A stretch of DNA of 64,000 bases, from positions 23,765,070 through 23,829,069 of the forward strand of contig NC_092671.1 of the NCBI RefSeq assembly GCF_964355755.1, in the 5' to 3' direction. The notes beneath the pieces are model-generated. The model saw only the letters and a list, made by a program, of their open reading frames with translations. It was not told the origin of the DNA and made no database searches. This DNA comes from Antedon mediterranea (lineage: Eukaryota; Echinodermata; Crinoidea; Comatulida; Antedonidae). How positions within the stretch are numbered: position 1 is the stretch's first letter; each line of letters starts with the position of its first letter. Below, piece by piece: positions 13,601 to 28,600 of this stretch. The position numbers were made by a program, and so were the translations under genes.

Positions 13601-16600
13601 TAATTATTAATAATACCATTATTGGTTCTATAATAATAATAATAATAATATACATTATATGAAAAAATAAAATTACCCTCTTTGTAGGCCTAGACGAAGA
13701 AAGCACCGCTTGTTAACCATCTTCCAATAGGGTGTCTCTCTCTTTACCACCATACTGCTCAGTGCTGTATAGACTAGCTGACCTACTAGTTACTAGTAAG
13801 TAGTAGAGAGTATGCCTACTGTAGGCTAGGCTAGTCTACTGTCTGTGAGTAGGCTAGCATAGCGCACACACATGTGACACAGACAGCACACTAAATGCAT
13901 GACATTTTAGTAGCTTCCACCATGCGTAGGTCTTAAAATTTAGCGTGTGTTGCTGATGCTAGTTTTATAAACCTTTTTTTAAAATTTATATACATCGATA
14001 CATCACTAATTTGGCATATTTTATCATAAAAAAATTACAGTACGACATGTGTCTGTTGTTTGTGTTTTATTGATATTGATACCAAGCTCGTACTGAACAG
14101 CTATATTAGAAGGCTTCTCATTATTTTCGATGGCGAGTTTATGATTTATGTTTCATATATTATTTCCAAACTTTATGTGTTAAGAAAATGTAGTTGCCAG
14201 AGGCTTATATGTGGCAAGCTGTTACTTTGGTTGAACTGATTACTTTCCGAGTCTGATACATAAAATCTGGAAAGTCGGTTCCTCCTTATGTAATAACGTA
14301 TTATATGGTGGGTTTCGTTTTTGGGCCTATCAACTACCAATCTATCAACAATCTGCCAAATTCAACTAACTATGTTGACTTTCGTTTATTCGCTGAAGTT
14401 TCAAATTTATTTCATTTGTACTAGTCAAGCCATAAAACTATTAATTCAAACAAAACAACTATATTATATTTCAAAATAAAAGAATCATGAGTTGACTAAT
14501 TTGACATGAGGCTTACTTGATACAGGGCCGATTTTACTGTGACCGAGATGGTTTAGGGCCGACTTTGGTCCAATTGTATGCTACTAGGAGTACCTACTGT
14601 AGCTAATCCTTCACTGACTAATACAGTATTGTATTTACTTTCAGATTTATTTGAGAAACTAGTGCCATTGGTTGTTCATGAAGCTTTAAATGCATTTGAA
14701 AGTCGCAGATCTGAAATAATTAACAGGGAAATTAGTAAAGTGCGAGAAAGTACTCAATTATTGGATAGGTAAATATATAACTTCATATATATCAAACTTT
14801 CTATATGTTATCTTTACATTATGTGTACCTTTTTGAACAAAGTAATCATTTGAATAGCAGCCATCCAAAATCCAGTTGTTTTTATAATAGTATAACAGTA
14901 GTTCAAAAAGTATGTTATTGATCATGGAAATTTAATTTGTAGATCATATTACATTTATCCTTGGTAGGCAGCTTTTTAATTTGTGGAATCTCCCAATACT
15001 AATCACATTCCTCAGACTCCTGACTTTTCCTCTATGTGCAGTCCAAGTAACCAATCAAAATGACAAAATAGTGAGGAAAAAATGTCATAATAACATTGCT
15101 AACAGTGATGTTAACATTCCCTGTCATATACCACAAATTTGTATTGACTGCAGCCGGAATCACTGCTTCAATTGCAGCCTTGTCCCACATGTCTTATATT
15201 ATATCGGTATATCTTTATTCAAATGACACAAACAGCCAATGGCTGAAACCGTAGTCGTACAATATTAAATACAATCATGATAAAAACAGGTTAAAAAAAA
15301 AAAATATTTAAAAAAGAAGATAATCAAAAAACCTTACAAAACATTATTTAACAGTCTAGACATAGTAGGAACAGGTGATTTCTTAAATCGCTCAGTTCTG
15401 CCAAACGGAATACGAAGGAGGGGGCGAGACCGAAGGCCGACATCATATTCGCGAAAATGAGGGAGCATATTCCGAAATATGTCAGAGGCAAGAAGTTTCT
15501 CACCAAAAGACAACACCAGACCCACCCTCCTCGTCGCAAGCAATGGGACACCGACAATCTCGCACGCCTCTTCATACATGTGATCAGTCCCTAGTATAAT
15601 TCGAAGAGCTCGTTTCTGGATTCTCTCAATAGCACGAGACTTCTCCCCAGTTAGGTAACCATGCCACACAGGACAAGCATATTCTAACAAAGCCCTACGT
15701 ACGATATCATTAACATGAAGATTCCATCTTAAGTCATTACTAATAGTAACATATGACCAACTACCTCAAGATCAACACCATTGATGGAGAAATTGGGAGG
15801 AGGAACATCACGACAAAGAAAACTAATTTGCATAGAATTGCACTTGGATGGCTTAGGTAACATGTTATTATTGTTACTCCATTCGTTAAAGTCATCTAGT
15901 AAACACTGCATATTTGAATTATCACCAATTCTATTCATCTCACTTAAAGTTAAGTCATCTACGTATTTCCACCGTCTGCAGCTTTCTAAACAAGCATCAT
16001 TAATCAGGATGAGGAAAAGAATGGGGCCTAATTTAGTTCCTTGAGGGACGCTGCAAGTAATTTGGGCAATAGAAGAAACTACATTGTCGTGTTTGGTGTT
16101 GATAGTACGGTTAGTAAGAAAGCTGCAGACGGTGGGAATAATGGATCGTCTAACACCAATATCTATCATTTTACAAATAAGTACAGAATGATCTACACGA
16201 TCGAAAGCCTTAGTAAAGTCGATGGTGCAAAGGTTAACATACTTATTACCTCCCTCAAGGTCTTTAACAATCGAGTCAATCATGCTGATCAAGTAGTGGG
16301 TCGTTGATGCACCTTTTCGACTTCCAAACTGTTTTGAATCCAGTTTACCACTGGTATCTTCAACAATCCATTTCACAAGAAACGATTCGAAAACGCGAGC
16401 AAAAAGGGGGGTCAATGAGATAGGTCTTAAATCATTACAACTACTAGCAGATTTAGTCTAGTAAAGGGATAATCGTCGCAGTCTTCCATGGGTCTGGGAA
16501 TAATCCTTCTTTCAAAGCGCAATTAAATACACTGGTTAAAGGTGGAGCAATCCCAACTGTTTGATGAGCTTCAACGGTAAGTCATCTGGGTGTCCTGACT

Positions 16601-19600
16601 TACTAACAATCAACTTGTTGAGTTCTGCTTGCACTTGACCAACATAAATAATTGGATGTTCGGCTGATGGTAAATATGCAGGTAGTGTTTTCCTGTCAAG
16701 GGATGAAAGTTGACGACAAACACTGGCAAAGTGAGCGTTGATTTCCTCCACTGTATCACGTGGTCCAAGACCAGGTATCTTAAATTGTGGTTTAGGTTTA
16801 AGATTACATAATTTCTGGATTGCACGATGCCAGCCAGACGGGTTATTACTTTTCAGGTTAGCAATCGAGCTCTCATAAAAATTAACTTTCAAACTTGTAA
16901 TTGCTCTTTGTGCAGCATTGCGAAGTCGTCTCCATTCATCATTTTTTCCATACTTAATAAATACTTCTTGATGCTTGTCCAGGACGTTCTTAACACTCTG
17001 TGTTAACCACGGCGGTTCAGATACTCTCCTGCGCTTAGTAGAGGTCGGGAACGCTTTCGAAAATTCACCTTTAAGTATGGATTGAAGTTCGTCGGCTTTA
17101 CTAGAACAATCATTCGCATTATACACTTGGAGCCAACCATACTGTGTGATCCATTCACCAAACTTCCTAACAGACGATTCTTTAAAGAGTCTCGTGGTAA
17201 TTTTGTAATGCGTTTTTTGTGGCAAACAAATCCGAGGTTCTAATAAAACAGAATCGTGGTCACTACGTCCCAGAGGCGGTAAATGCTTAGGCTCGTGGAA
17301 CAAATCAGGGAAATTCACAAACACTTTATCCAATATAGCATCATCGCGTGTAGCAAAATTGACGACTTGGGTCATTCCCAGTAAAATGGTAAAATCCTCA
17401 GTTTGTAAATCATTAAAATCTCCAAGTACCAATATAGGCGCAGTAGGGTTAATAGTGCGTATTGAGTCAATAGTATCAACTATGTGAGCTAAAAGATCAC
17501 CACTGCCTGCAGCGGAAGGTGGGTAGTAAATAGCCCCAACATAGAGTACCGGATATTTACATACACAAGGCATGGTAATCCTTGTCCACAAACATTCAAA
17601 ACAACACGGTCTATGCTCGATTGGCACTTACGTTGTGAAATGCTCATTTACATAAATCGCGACACCTCCGCCTTGTCTATCAGTTCTGTTCTTAGCAATA
17701 CATGTAAATCTGGGAATCTGTGCTATGCATTCATTGATCTCATTAAGCCACGATTCAGTTATCACAGCTATGTCAACACGATGTTTTAAAATTGTAGCTT
17801 GAAATTCATTTATTTTATTAACAATTGACCGAGCATTACTGAGAAAAATTTAGGAAGTCCCGTGCTACTATGAATAATATTGCACAGGTATTGTCAAACC
17901 TAGTTGAGTAGGTATGGTCTATGAGCAGAAATTACTATTTTTCATTGCAATGCCACATCTATGTCTTATCTCTCTATTGTCAGACTTGGGTCATTGGTTT
18001 TAGTAATTAGGTGATCATTTAGAATAAAATAATCACCTATTGTTATTGTACTTAAATTAAAATATTCTTCTTTCTGTACACTTTTTGTGTAACAATTATC
18101 TCAAAAAGTTGAATGGCAATGATCACAAGAATTTCACAATGTCTTTCAAATACTTTACTTTGTCCTAATAAGCTTTTCAGCGTGATCGCTCATCCGCGAC
18201 GTCATTTATACGCCATTTTGTGAAATCACATTATCAATCATATCTCCATAATTCATTATCACATATTAATGAAATCACTACACGTAAACTTCTGGTCAAG
18301 GGTAAAAATACTAGCAAATAAAAACGCATGCGCACGTAGGGTCATGCGCGTGAAATCGCGCGTTTAAAATTTTAAAAGCTCAAAATTACGTTTTGATTTA
18401 AAATTTAGAGCATGAATTTAGGCCATTTGCATGTTTTAAAAATTTACTGCGCAAAAACACGTTTTTGAGCGTTTGTACATAGAAAGCGTAAAAAATACAA
18501 TTTGTTTGTACAAATTGCATTCTACTCATCTTCCTTGGTACATTCACCAATTTGAGTTCATTTCGACTTAAAATAGTGCTATACGAGCACATTAAAAATG
18601 ACAAAATGCGCACATTAATTGTACAAAAGTGCTAAAAATAGTAAAAAATAAGGCCTTTTTAAAATGAATATAACTCTTCACAATGGATGCCAATGAGTTG
18701 TAGATATAAATGTATATACACATTAGAAGTACAAAATGGTATGACATCATCATTTGGCCACATGAATTTTTAAAATAGGGTTTTTTCCCCTTTTGTCTTA
18801 GACCACCATATTCAACAGAGCGCAACTCGCTTATCTGTGATCGATTTTCTTTTAATTGTTAATATATTCTACCTCAACCAATTATGTCACTTATGAGTTG
18901 CCAAGATTTTCATTTGGATGACCTCATCATGTCTTAAAATTTAAATAACGGTGGTTACGTAATTTCATTAAATTTGAATACCTTACAGCTCTTCTGAACT
19001 TATTATGAGAGCTGGTGCAATGTAGATATGTATTCATATAAAAATTAAGCCTATCGGATGTTGTGACGTTATCATATAGCCAGTTGAAGTTAAAAAGTAG
19101 TTTTTTCATCTCTTTCGTAAAAGTTATACAATTTTTAAAGAGTGCGCTCCGCCCTTCTACATGCCAAATTTTCTTCCAATTGTTATATTTTATTGCTCAA
19201 TTCATTATCTTTCGATATTGTTATTCACAACTTTATTTTGATAATGTCCGTAATTTCACCTATGCTACACTGTATATAGATATACAGTATATACTGTACA
19301 TAATGTATATGGCATACTGTATAACAGCCACAACTCAGCACTATAAACGTATAATAATAGGGTGGCCTACATCAACATTTTCCGATTGTATGTTAACATA
19401 CATGCATGTTTCAAAAATATGAATGTCAATAAAATTATAAAAATTATCACCTATAATTCATCAAAGTGACGAATTAAATTCTAGTTGTAATTTGTTCCAG
19501 TGATAATCAATGTTCTGTGCAACTGCCAGATGTGTCTTGCTAAAGGCTAATAAAGTGACACCAAAATCAACCAAGATTATGCCGTATGTCAAAAAGGGAA

Positions 19601-22600
19601 ATAAAATTTTACTTTGACACATTTCCATTATCTTTGGTTAAAAATTTGACCATACTCCATTCATGTGCAAAAGGATTCTCTCAGGAAACCGCAAATTTTG
19701 AAATCCACCACACAGTGGTCGGAAAAACTAGAAAAAGGATCAAGAACATTAACGTCGCAAACACATTCTGGACAGTTAGTAAACAGTAAATCAATTAGTT
19801 TAGGAGACTAGAGACAATAAGCTACCATTTCAATAAAAGGCAAAAACTATCTGGCTATGTTGACTGCTTTTAACATTCCAATCCTTCTGATATCTAAGCA
19901 TTTTTTTCAGATTTTGTTAAAAGACTATAAAAAAGAAATATTTCTTACAAGAAACGCTGCTCTCTTGTTGATGTAACAGTTTTAAAGATATATTGTCCCC
20001 CTGAAAAATATTTGTTATTTCAAATTTGTTTTTGAATGCATCATTTTATTGTCACATAATAGTTATTCATGTTAACCAATATTTTTTTTGGAACACTATA
20101 ATGTTTAAGCCCACCCATTTTCTCTAATCTTTAATACTTCTTTATTCTAAAAACCTAATTTAATCCAAATTTAAATTACTGTTTTATTTGTTACTAGCAT
20201 TCTTGTGTCATTAAACCTACCAGCCTCTATTGAAGATCTTAGTGGTCAAAGTGTACCACAATCTGTTGTTGAAAAATCACTTGCAGTCCAAGCAAAAGGT
20301 GGACTTCATGCACTTGAGAGTATGATGAATAACCTACCAGAATTGCTTACAAGAAACCGAGAAATTATAACTGAAGTGAGTCTTTATTCTCTTGTAATAG
20401 TAGATAATTATTTAGAATCATTTATGAAAAATATACATTTTTTAACACCTGACAACAGACATAGGAACAGGTGACTGAGGAATTATGAATTATGTATCCA
20501 CTCTATATGAGGTTCATGTTTTCCCAAGAATAATTTTAATGCCACACTGGAAAGCATACTCCGTATTGATATCTCATGATCCATTTCACAGACAGAACTT
20601 TAGTTTGTTTCCGAAGAAACAAATCCCACCTTAAATTGTTAGTGACATTAATATTAAACCAACAGTTTAAGGTTATCAACAGAAGAAATTAAATTATAAA
20701 TTATAAAATTGTTATAATAGTAAGGAAGCTTACTCGTCATGTGATGACACCAAATGTGGTCAAGAATTGTTCAGTTGGACCATCCTCTGAATGTTTGATA
20801 TTGTTTGTAAGACTAGCATATCCTGTCTACAAGGAAATAAAACATTGTTACCAGCAACTAGGCATTCAACAGGTGGTATATGCAACAAACATTGAAGTAA
20901 TACTACAAACTGGTTACCATAATTACAATAGGTATTGCTAAAGCCTGTGTTCCTGTCGACGCAAGATGCACGATTGTGTCATTTTCTTTTAATAATGTTA
21001 ATATGATAAATTGACTAATAGCTATACAAATATTGTCCATGGTTGACACCAGAAATTAAGAAGAGCATTATATTTGCTGATCCTATACTCAAATTGCAAA
21101 GCCTTATCGTGTTGAAATTGGCATTTTTGTTGTCACACTGCATAAACATAGGCAGTTGCTGGTTGATTAATGGATTGATTATTTTTAAGCTTACTTTTTT
21201 TTTTCTTGTGTAGGTTCGTCCCACTTTTATTGTAATTTTCTGTTTTATATGTATATATATGCACTGATATATTCACTTGCACTGATGAAGGGCTAGTATT
21301 GCCCGAAAGCTCTGCTAACTTTTCTGACTGTTTTACTTTATCGTTTTGATTTAGCTTTTCGCTTTTTTTTTATTTATCTCGATTGAGATCCAGCCACTGA
21401 TACCCACATCATTGTCATTTTTTTTCAGTAATTTGCCTTTGGATTTATATATAAAATATTTGTATGCATATTTTTTCCCTTTCTATGATTGATTTCAATA
21501 TAAAACCATATTTGCTTTCATTTACAATTTAAAAAAAAAAATTAATTAAAATATATAGATAAAACATGGTAATTACTAATAAAAGACTATAAACACTCAT
21601 TAAAATCGTACTTTTTGAGAAATAAACAAGCTTACTATTAACATAGAAAAATGTTTGTATGTAACACATTACTAATATTTAATTGATCATTGTTTTATTG
21701 ACTTGTATTACTTGTAATACAGCTATATAATTTAAGTTTTCCGAGCATCTAACCTACCTAACTTAAGCCACTAGCACTGATGCCCAGCCTAGCCGGGCCA
21801 TCATTGGACTTTGTAAATAAATTAAACATATTTTTTAATAGATTTGATACTGATGACCAAATTAATGATGATGTACATAAATTTTATCTTTTCTAAGTTT
21901 AGAAAGTACTTAAATGTGTTAAGCCAAACAAAGCAGCAGTGTCAGATACAGTAAGCTTACAGGCAATATTTTAAGATCTTGCTATAACAACATATGCCTA
22001 TTTTTTGTAGATTATATAATTGGTCATTAAGTTATTTTTGTGTTCCACGTATGTGGAAGTACTCTATAACTGCGCCAATAAACAAAGCCGAAGTTTAAAT
22101 GATTACCGTCCGTTTGCTTTAACCCAAATTATTACAAAGTGTTTTGAGAAGTTATTTTAAGATGTATTATTAGTTTATTGAAACCTTACTTTATGTAGCG
22201 TACTGTAGAATTATAGGTGTTGATGATGCAATATCTACTCTCTTGCATGAAATCTATCAAACCTTGGACAAATCAAAACAATATGCTAGAACAATATTTT
22301 TAGATTTTTCTTTGGCTTTCAATTCAAAGAAACCAAAAATACTTAGTTATTGAATAATTAGTGAATATGAATCCCTTCGTTTGGTTATGGATCATTTCTT
22401 AAAAAACAGAATTAAGAATGTTAACGCTGGTGTCCCTCAAGGATACATGTTATCTACATTGTTGGTTACATTATACTCTAGTGATCTTGGGGCCTGTTTC
22501 TGCTGAGCAGGAACAATTGGTTATTAACCGATTATTTTTGGGCAGCAGAAACAGAGGAAAATGAAATAACCGATTAAAAGGACTCAATCCATTGCGTGTT

Positions 22601-25600
22601 TTAACCGATTATTTCTTGTTTTAACCGATTATTGCGGAGCAGTTTTTAGCTGCAACACAAATTGGATTATTGATCATACTTTGACCTCTAGAGTATGGCA
22701 ACCCTCACTCACAAAGTATGCTGTTTATTTGCGCGATTGACGACGATCAGCAAAACAATGATGTGGACTGATGAGATAACATTTGATTGTTATTATTTTG
22801 TGGGGGAGAATTATATCGAGGGACTCCAGGATTTTGCATTACAAGTACACCGTTACATCCCACCAGTCCAGGCTAACAATGTTTACATGTCTTTTTTTAG
22901 GCCTGTTGTTTTCGGTAGAAATATATAGCCTAGCTACATGCTAGAGTAGAACCAACGGCGAAACAAACTTTTTCGCCGACGTGCCCTTTTTAATATAACA
23001 TCATTATTCTGTTCTGTTATTCTGTATGTGGTACAGTAGTAGAGTTCAATTTTTAATTTTTAATCCTACTGTACATGTGGGACTTTTAGGCAGTGATAGG
23101 ATGTAAACAAACCAACTCTCATCGGCCTTCCTTAACTTGAACTGCATTGTGGGTATAGATGATGTGATTTTTAAGTGATAATCAATTAACATCGGAGAAA
23201 ATTTTCAGTTGCAAAGGTCAAATAGTTTTAAATTTGTGAACAATTCATTTGATTGGTGTAATAGGAATTGTCTGTAGAAAATGAAAACTTGTTATGGAAT
23301 AATAAAAGATTGTACTTTTTTGAGAAAACTAAGAAATTTTAAGATTGGTAAAGCTGCACTGTTTCAGGCAATGATACAGTCCATATTAACTATTATGTGG
23401 TTTAATAGCTTATCTAAAAACAATTAAAATAATTTACAGAGAATAATAAAAATTACTAAGAAGGTGTAGGATATCTGTGATAAGGCTATAGAGAAAAAGC
23501 TAAAATGTATGATTAATGCAAAATCCCACCCTCTTTTTAATAATTTAAACTTTAGTAAATCCGATCACAATAATTCATTCCTTTAATAAGCAATTGAATC
23601 AATAAGTGTTCTGTATTTTAGAATCTTAACTCAATCATAGTTCATGTCCAGTTTTTACTGTTTTAACCTTTTACTGTTTTTACATATATTAATATTATAT
23701 TGTTTTATGTATGTATTTTTATGTTTTTTAACCTTGGAATACAAATTTCAATTATTATGTATTTGACAATAATTTTGAACTTGAGCCATGAAATGGTTAT
23801 GATAATATTGGTGAAATGGTTATGATAATATTGGTGAAATGGTTATGATAATATTGGTTAAATGGTTATGATAATATTGGTTAAATGGTTATGATAATAT
23901 TGGTTAAATGGTTATGATAATATTGGTTAAATGGTTATGATAATATTGGTTAAATGGTTATGATAATATTGGTTACATGGTTATGATAATATTGGTTAAA
24001 TGGTTATGATAATATTGGTTAAATGGTTATGATAATATTGGTTAAATGGTTATGATAATATTGGTTAAATATGGTTATGATAATATTGGTTAAATATGGT
24101 TATGATAATATTGGTTAAATGGTTATGATAATATTGGTTAAATGGTTATGATAATATTGGTTAAATGGTTATGATAATATTGGTTAAATGGTTATAATAT
24201 TGATTAAATGGTTATGATAATATTGATTAAATGGTTATGATAACATTGGTTAAATGGTTATGATAATATTGGTTAAATGGTTATGATAATATTGGTTAAA
24301 TGGTTATGATAATATTGGTTAAATGGTTATGATAATATTGGTTAAATGGTTATGATAATTTTGGTTAAATGGTTATGATAATATTGGTTAAATGGTTATG
24401 ATAATATTGGTTAATGGTTATGATAATATTGGTTAAATGGTTATGATAATATTGGTTTCTTGGCATAACCATTTATGCTTCTGATAAACATATAATAAGA
24501 TTGGTTATTTTTACAAGAAATGTAGGAATATTGAATAGATTGAAACATCATTACATTTTCATTCATTTTAAAGAAAAATTTTGTTCCATTCAACATAATC
24601 AATTAATCTGTCAACTTCTGAAAATATTCTTCCCATTTAACATATAAACATTCAATGTTTGTATAATATCTTGCAAATAGAATTATATTACATACTTTTT
24701 TGCAGTCCACTAAATTACTTGATGAAGAAGCTGCTAGTGATGCTCAAATGAAAGAAAAATTTGGACAAAAATGGACTCGAACTCCATCAACAAAGTTAAC
24801 AGAAACTTTGAGATCTGAAGCTGATAAGTATAATGCAATACTCAACAATGCTATCCAGGCTGATAATATTGTACGTGAAAAATTTAACAACAACAAGATA
24901 TATATTGATATATTGGGGAAAACAGAGGTAAGAAACAACATCCCAATTGTAGTAGCTAAAATATCTGTGTCAAGTCTTTTATTCTCCAATAGCACTTTAT
25001 GTATGTTTACGGGTCCCATTCGACAGCAATTTAGTTTTTGGGATGCCCTGTCTCATGTTTCTTGTTTCTTTCTGCTATTTTTAATAGCCACCATTGTTGA
25101 ACCTTTGTACTAGTTGGTTATCCGCACTTGGCGGATAACCCCTTGTTATTGTCAGGATCTTTTTTTTCTATGTTCTTCTTTCTTTCCACGATTTTTGTTC
25201 GCAGCGTATCTCTAATTCTGGCCAACATATGATTGTATAACTTTGTCAAAAGATTGCCCTGTAGCTGTAGATGTGCAAGAAACTTTTTTTTTCAAATTTC
25301 GAGTCGCGCAGCGTAAGTTACGCGCGATTTTGTGAATTTAAATGATTGATCATAGAATAAAAACTAAAAGTCCCTTTGTATTGAAACTTGGTGAAAATTT
25401 AAGTCATATAATGCGCAAACCTTCTATGGATTAAAAATGGCATGTTTCACAAAAAGTTACGCGCGCACGCGCGTTTAAAATTTCAAAATGCGAAAAATCA
25501 ATTTCTGATCAATTTTCTACGCGTTTCAGGTCATTTTAAGAATTTCAAAAATTCCCAGGCGTGCGCAACTTTTTTACCTTTTTTAAAACAGTCATAGATT

Positions 25601-28600
25601 GTAAACTATGAGGTGAACTTTTTTAAAATTACACATTCTGGAAGTTGATGAGTTGGAGATATCGAATCATGCATCGATATGGCTAACCGGACATTGTGAC
25701 ATCATCGTTTGGCCACTCGAATATGAAATATAGGATTTTTGTCTCTTTCGTCATAGCTCGTCACATTTAATAGAGCGCATCTCCACTTATCCGTATTCCA
25801 TTTCTCCCCATTTTTTTATATTGTCTAATTCAATCAATTACCTTTCGCATGATTTACGATTTTAAAAATTTGGGATGACGTCATCATGTTCAAATGCGTC
25901 AATAACTTTGGTCACTTATTTTCACCTATTCTGCACTGTATGTAGTACGTATACAATATATAGTGTATACCGTATATACTTAGACGCGACGCAAAATAGA
26001 GAACGCACTAACATTTTTTCAATGGCATAATCGTTTTTCTGCGCGCAATATTCTAACGTATGACGTGCACGTGGCTTTTGCGCTGCGGATAACCTAACTC
26101 GTCCGTAGTGACGAGTTCAAATCTAGTCTTGTTTTGAGACAACAAAATATGCCTTTGTTGGCCTTTCATTAACAGGGTCCTTAACCACGATTTTTTTTTT
26201 TTTTAATTTACTTTTTTGTTATGCTTGTCGCAGATAAGATGTAACAAAAAGGTAACTTGTATTCAACCATTATATAAGAATCACCATTTTTTATCTTGTA
26301 CTACCACACTGAACATTACACTTTTACTTTTTTCTGATTTAAAGGCAGAATTGTCCAAAGCATTGCCCGCAGCTAATGCAGCATCAGCTTTAAAGGACAG
26401 CCCAGTTGTCAAAAAGTTGAGAGAATTTATGGCAGAAGTTGATGCAATTAAAGCTGAAAGAGAAGTTATGGAGTCTGAGTTAAAAGGTTCAACCTTCAAC
26501 ATGAGTAAGTACCTACCTATTTTACGCCTTTCATATTGTGATTGGACACTTGCATTTTCCATCGCCGTTTAGCTAAAAAAAAGCGCGTTAATCAGATTTT
26601 CTTTTGTTGTAGCATTCTAAAATCGTCAGACCGTTTGGAAAATGGACAATTACGAATCGCTTCGTGTAACGTCGTTTGAAACTGCGTTTAACAATTTGTT
26701 TCAGTTTGCCTTTTAAGAGAAACTCTGAATTGTATTCCGGGGATGCCGATCTCAAGCATCATTTTAAAACGTTTATAAGTTCGTAACCTCAATAAATAAT
26801 TTAATATTAATAATAAAGAGGGCCTGGAATGTTTTTTAATCGCTTTCTTTTACATTTATAGTCTACTGAAAATATCAATAGGAAGTTCCTACGATGAATT
26901 ACAAACAGTTTAGACAATAGCAACACGATATGCCAGTGGTCGGTAACCTTATTTAGATCGTTAAAAAGATGACTGATCATTAATTTAATTCATTTAATGT
27001 TTGAATCTAATTTTGTACTTTATTTTATTTTGTTTATCTTTATAAATTTGATTTATTTTAATTTAATTTTTATTGTTACACGTTGTTATTATATGTCTCG
27101 TCATATTGTATTTTTGTGAAGTTTTGTGAGTGATCAGCTTCAGCTGGATGGACCACCTTTGTAAAATATTGTTTAAAATAAATATATAAATCATTGGCTA
27201 TTTTCCGTTGCACAAAGGCCTAGTTGTATTAATTATTATTATTATTATACTGAGTAGTGTATTTTGTTTATTGAAAGTGTTGTGTAGTTGATGGAAATGT
27301 GTGTGTCCATATCATATTTGTGGTATTGAAAGGAAAGTTAAGTTGAATATTGTGTGGGTATATGTTGGAGATGGATTTAATGAGATCAAGAGAGTTTATT
27401 TTAGGGTTGTTGATGTTTAATGCGCCGTAGTCTATATATCGGGTAATAAGAAATTCGAAGGGTTAAGTTGAAATCTGTTCTTTAAAGTGGTAAGGAAGTC
27501 TAGTTCGTTCAAGAGGAGGGTTAAATTAGCAATTTGGACGCTATGGTATGGTCCCATAATAATACCTTGTACTGTATCTGTATATAGAGGTCGTCTCCTG
27601 CTTTAAAATAAGTGTTAGTATTAATAATCTTGTTTAATTTAGTAAGGTATAATTTGGTTTCATTGTTAAAGTTAAAAGGTTACAAGCATTAATAATGGTG
27701 CCATTGGTATTTTGAATTGTTAGGTTAATGTAAAGACTTTCAAAGTCCCATGTAATGAAGAATTGAGTATCAGAATATTTGGTTGTGTCTTCACTTCATC
27801 AAGGCTTCTATGAATGGATGACGAGTTGGGAGCAGGAACGCTAGTAGACCAAACCCAGTACCGTTTTGATTACGATCTTGCAGGAAATTACCTCACGATG
27901 TTATATAGGCCTAGGTGCCGACATAGGACTCTATTTGGAATGTACCATCAAGTCATTTTTTGTATTCAAAATCTACAAATAAACTTTTCCTATTTCTACA
28001 TCCTAAACTACTTTTTTATTTTTCTACCATCATACCTTTTATATTTTCCCCCTTCATCTATTATACGACATAAACAGCATTACACGAGCATTTCATTCTA
28101 TTCGCATACGCACTTTTATTGAACATAATTTAAACCAAACCAAATCATACGATAAGACATCAGCTGATTCAGTTCAAAACCAGTTTTAAGGTAAACATTT
28201 TAAATTTAAATTATTTATGTTCTATCCACTCTGTCATGTGGTACTTCGAGTCGGTAACAAAAGACACAACACGCCATCGGTATGCTTCCAATTTATTTAT
28301 TCTTGGATCTTCACCTTAGGAGCCTCCAAACTATAACCTTTAAAGTTTATGGCTTCCCAGCTCCTGAGGCTACCTACAATATAATCATCCCAACAACTTG
28401 CTAGATAATAATTGGTACATATGAAATAACAATAATAATATACACATAAATTACGATATATCTAACTACGACGTCCCTCGGATCGGCATAGTATATGGCC
28501 TGTCACAAATCCAGGCACTGTATATAGTTTAATGACTGCCTAACCAATTATACAAGAGTAATACAAATTAACTAAATGAAAGGCATAAATAAATACTACT

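Larger units (their letters stand above)
15201..17855 (-). mobile_element. CR1/L2-like LINE, nearly complete coding part, dead
   Basis: Read on the minus strand from about 17855: endonuclease with [20 protein letters not shown] and SDHD, then reverse transcriptase with [25 protein letters not shown] and YVDD. A C-terminal region ([13 protein letters not shown]...) follows. A TAA interrupts the endonuclease near 17630; frameshifts follow near 16540 and 15730. The 3' end has a CAGC..GGCTG hairpin (15233-15245) and AATAAAGATATACCGATAT. It lies antisense in an ALIX intron. Confidence 0.85.

Noticed and set aside
23788-24456. A CRISPR-like regular array.
   Set aside because: The units abut with no unique spacers, and the host is a eukaryote.
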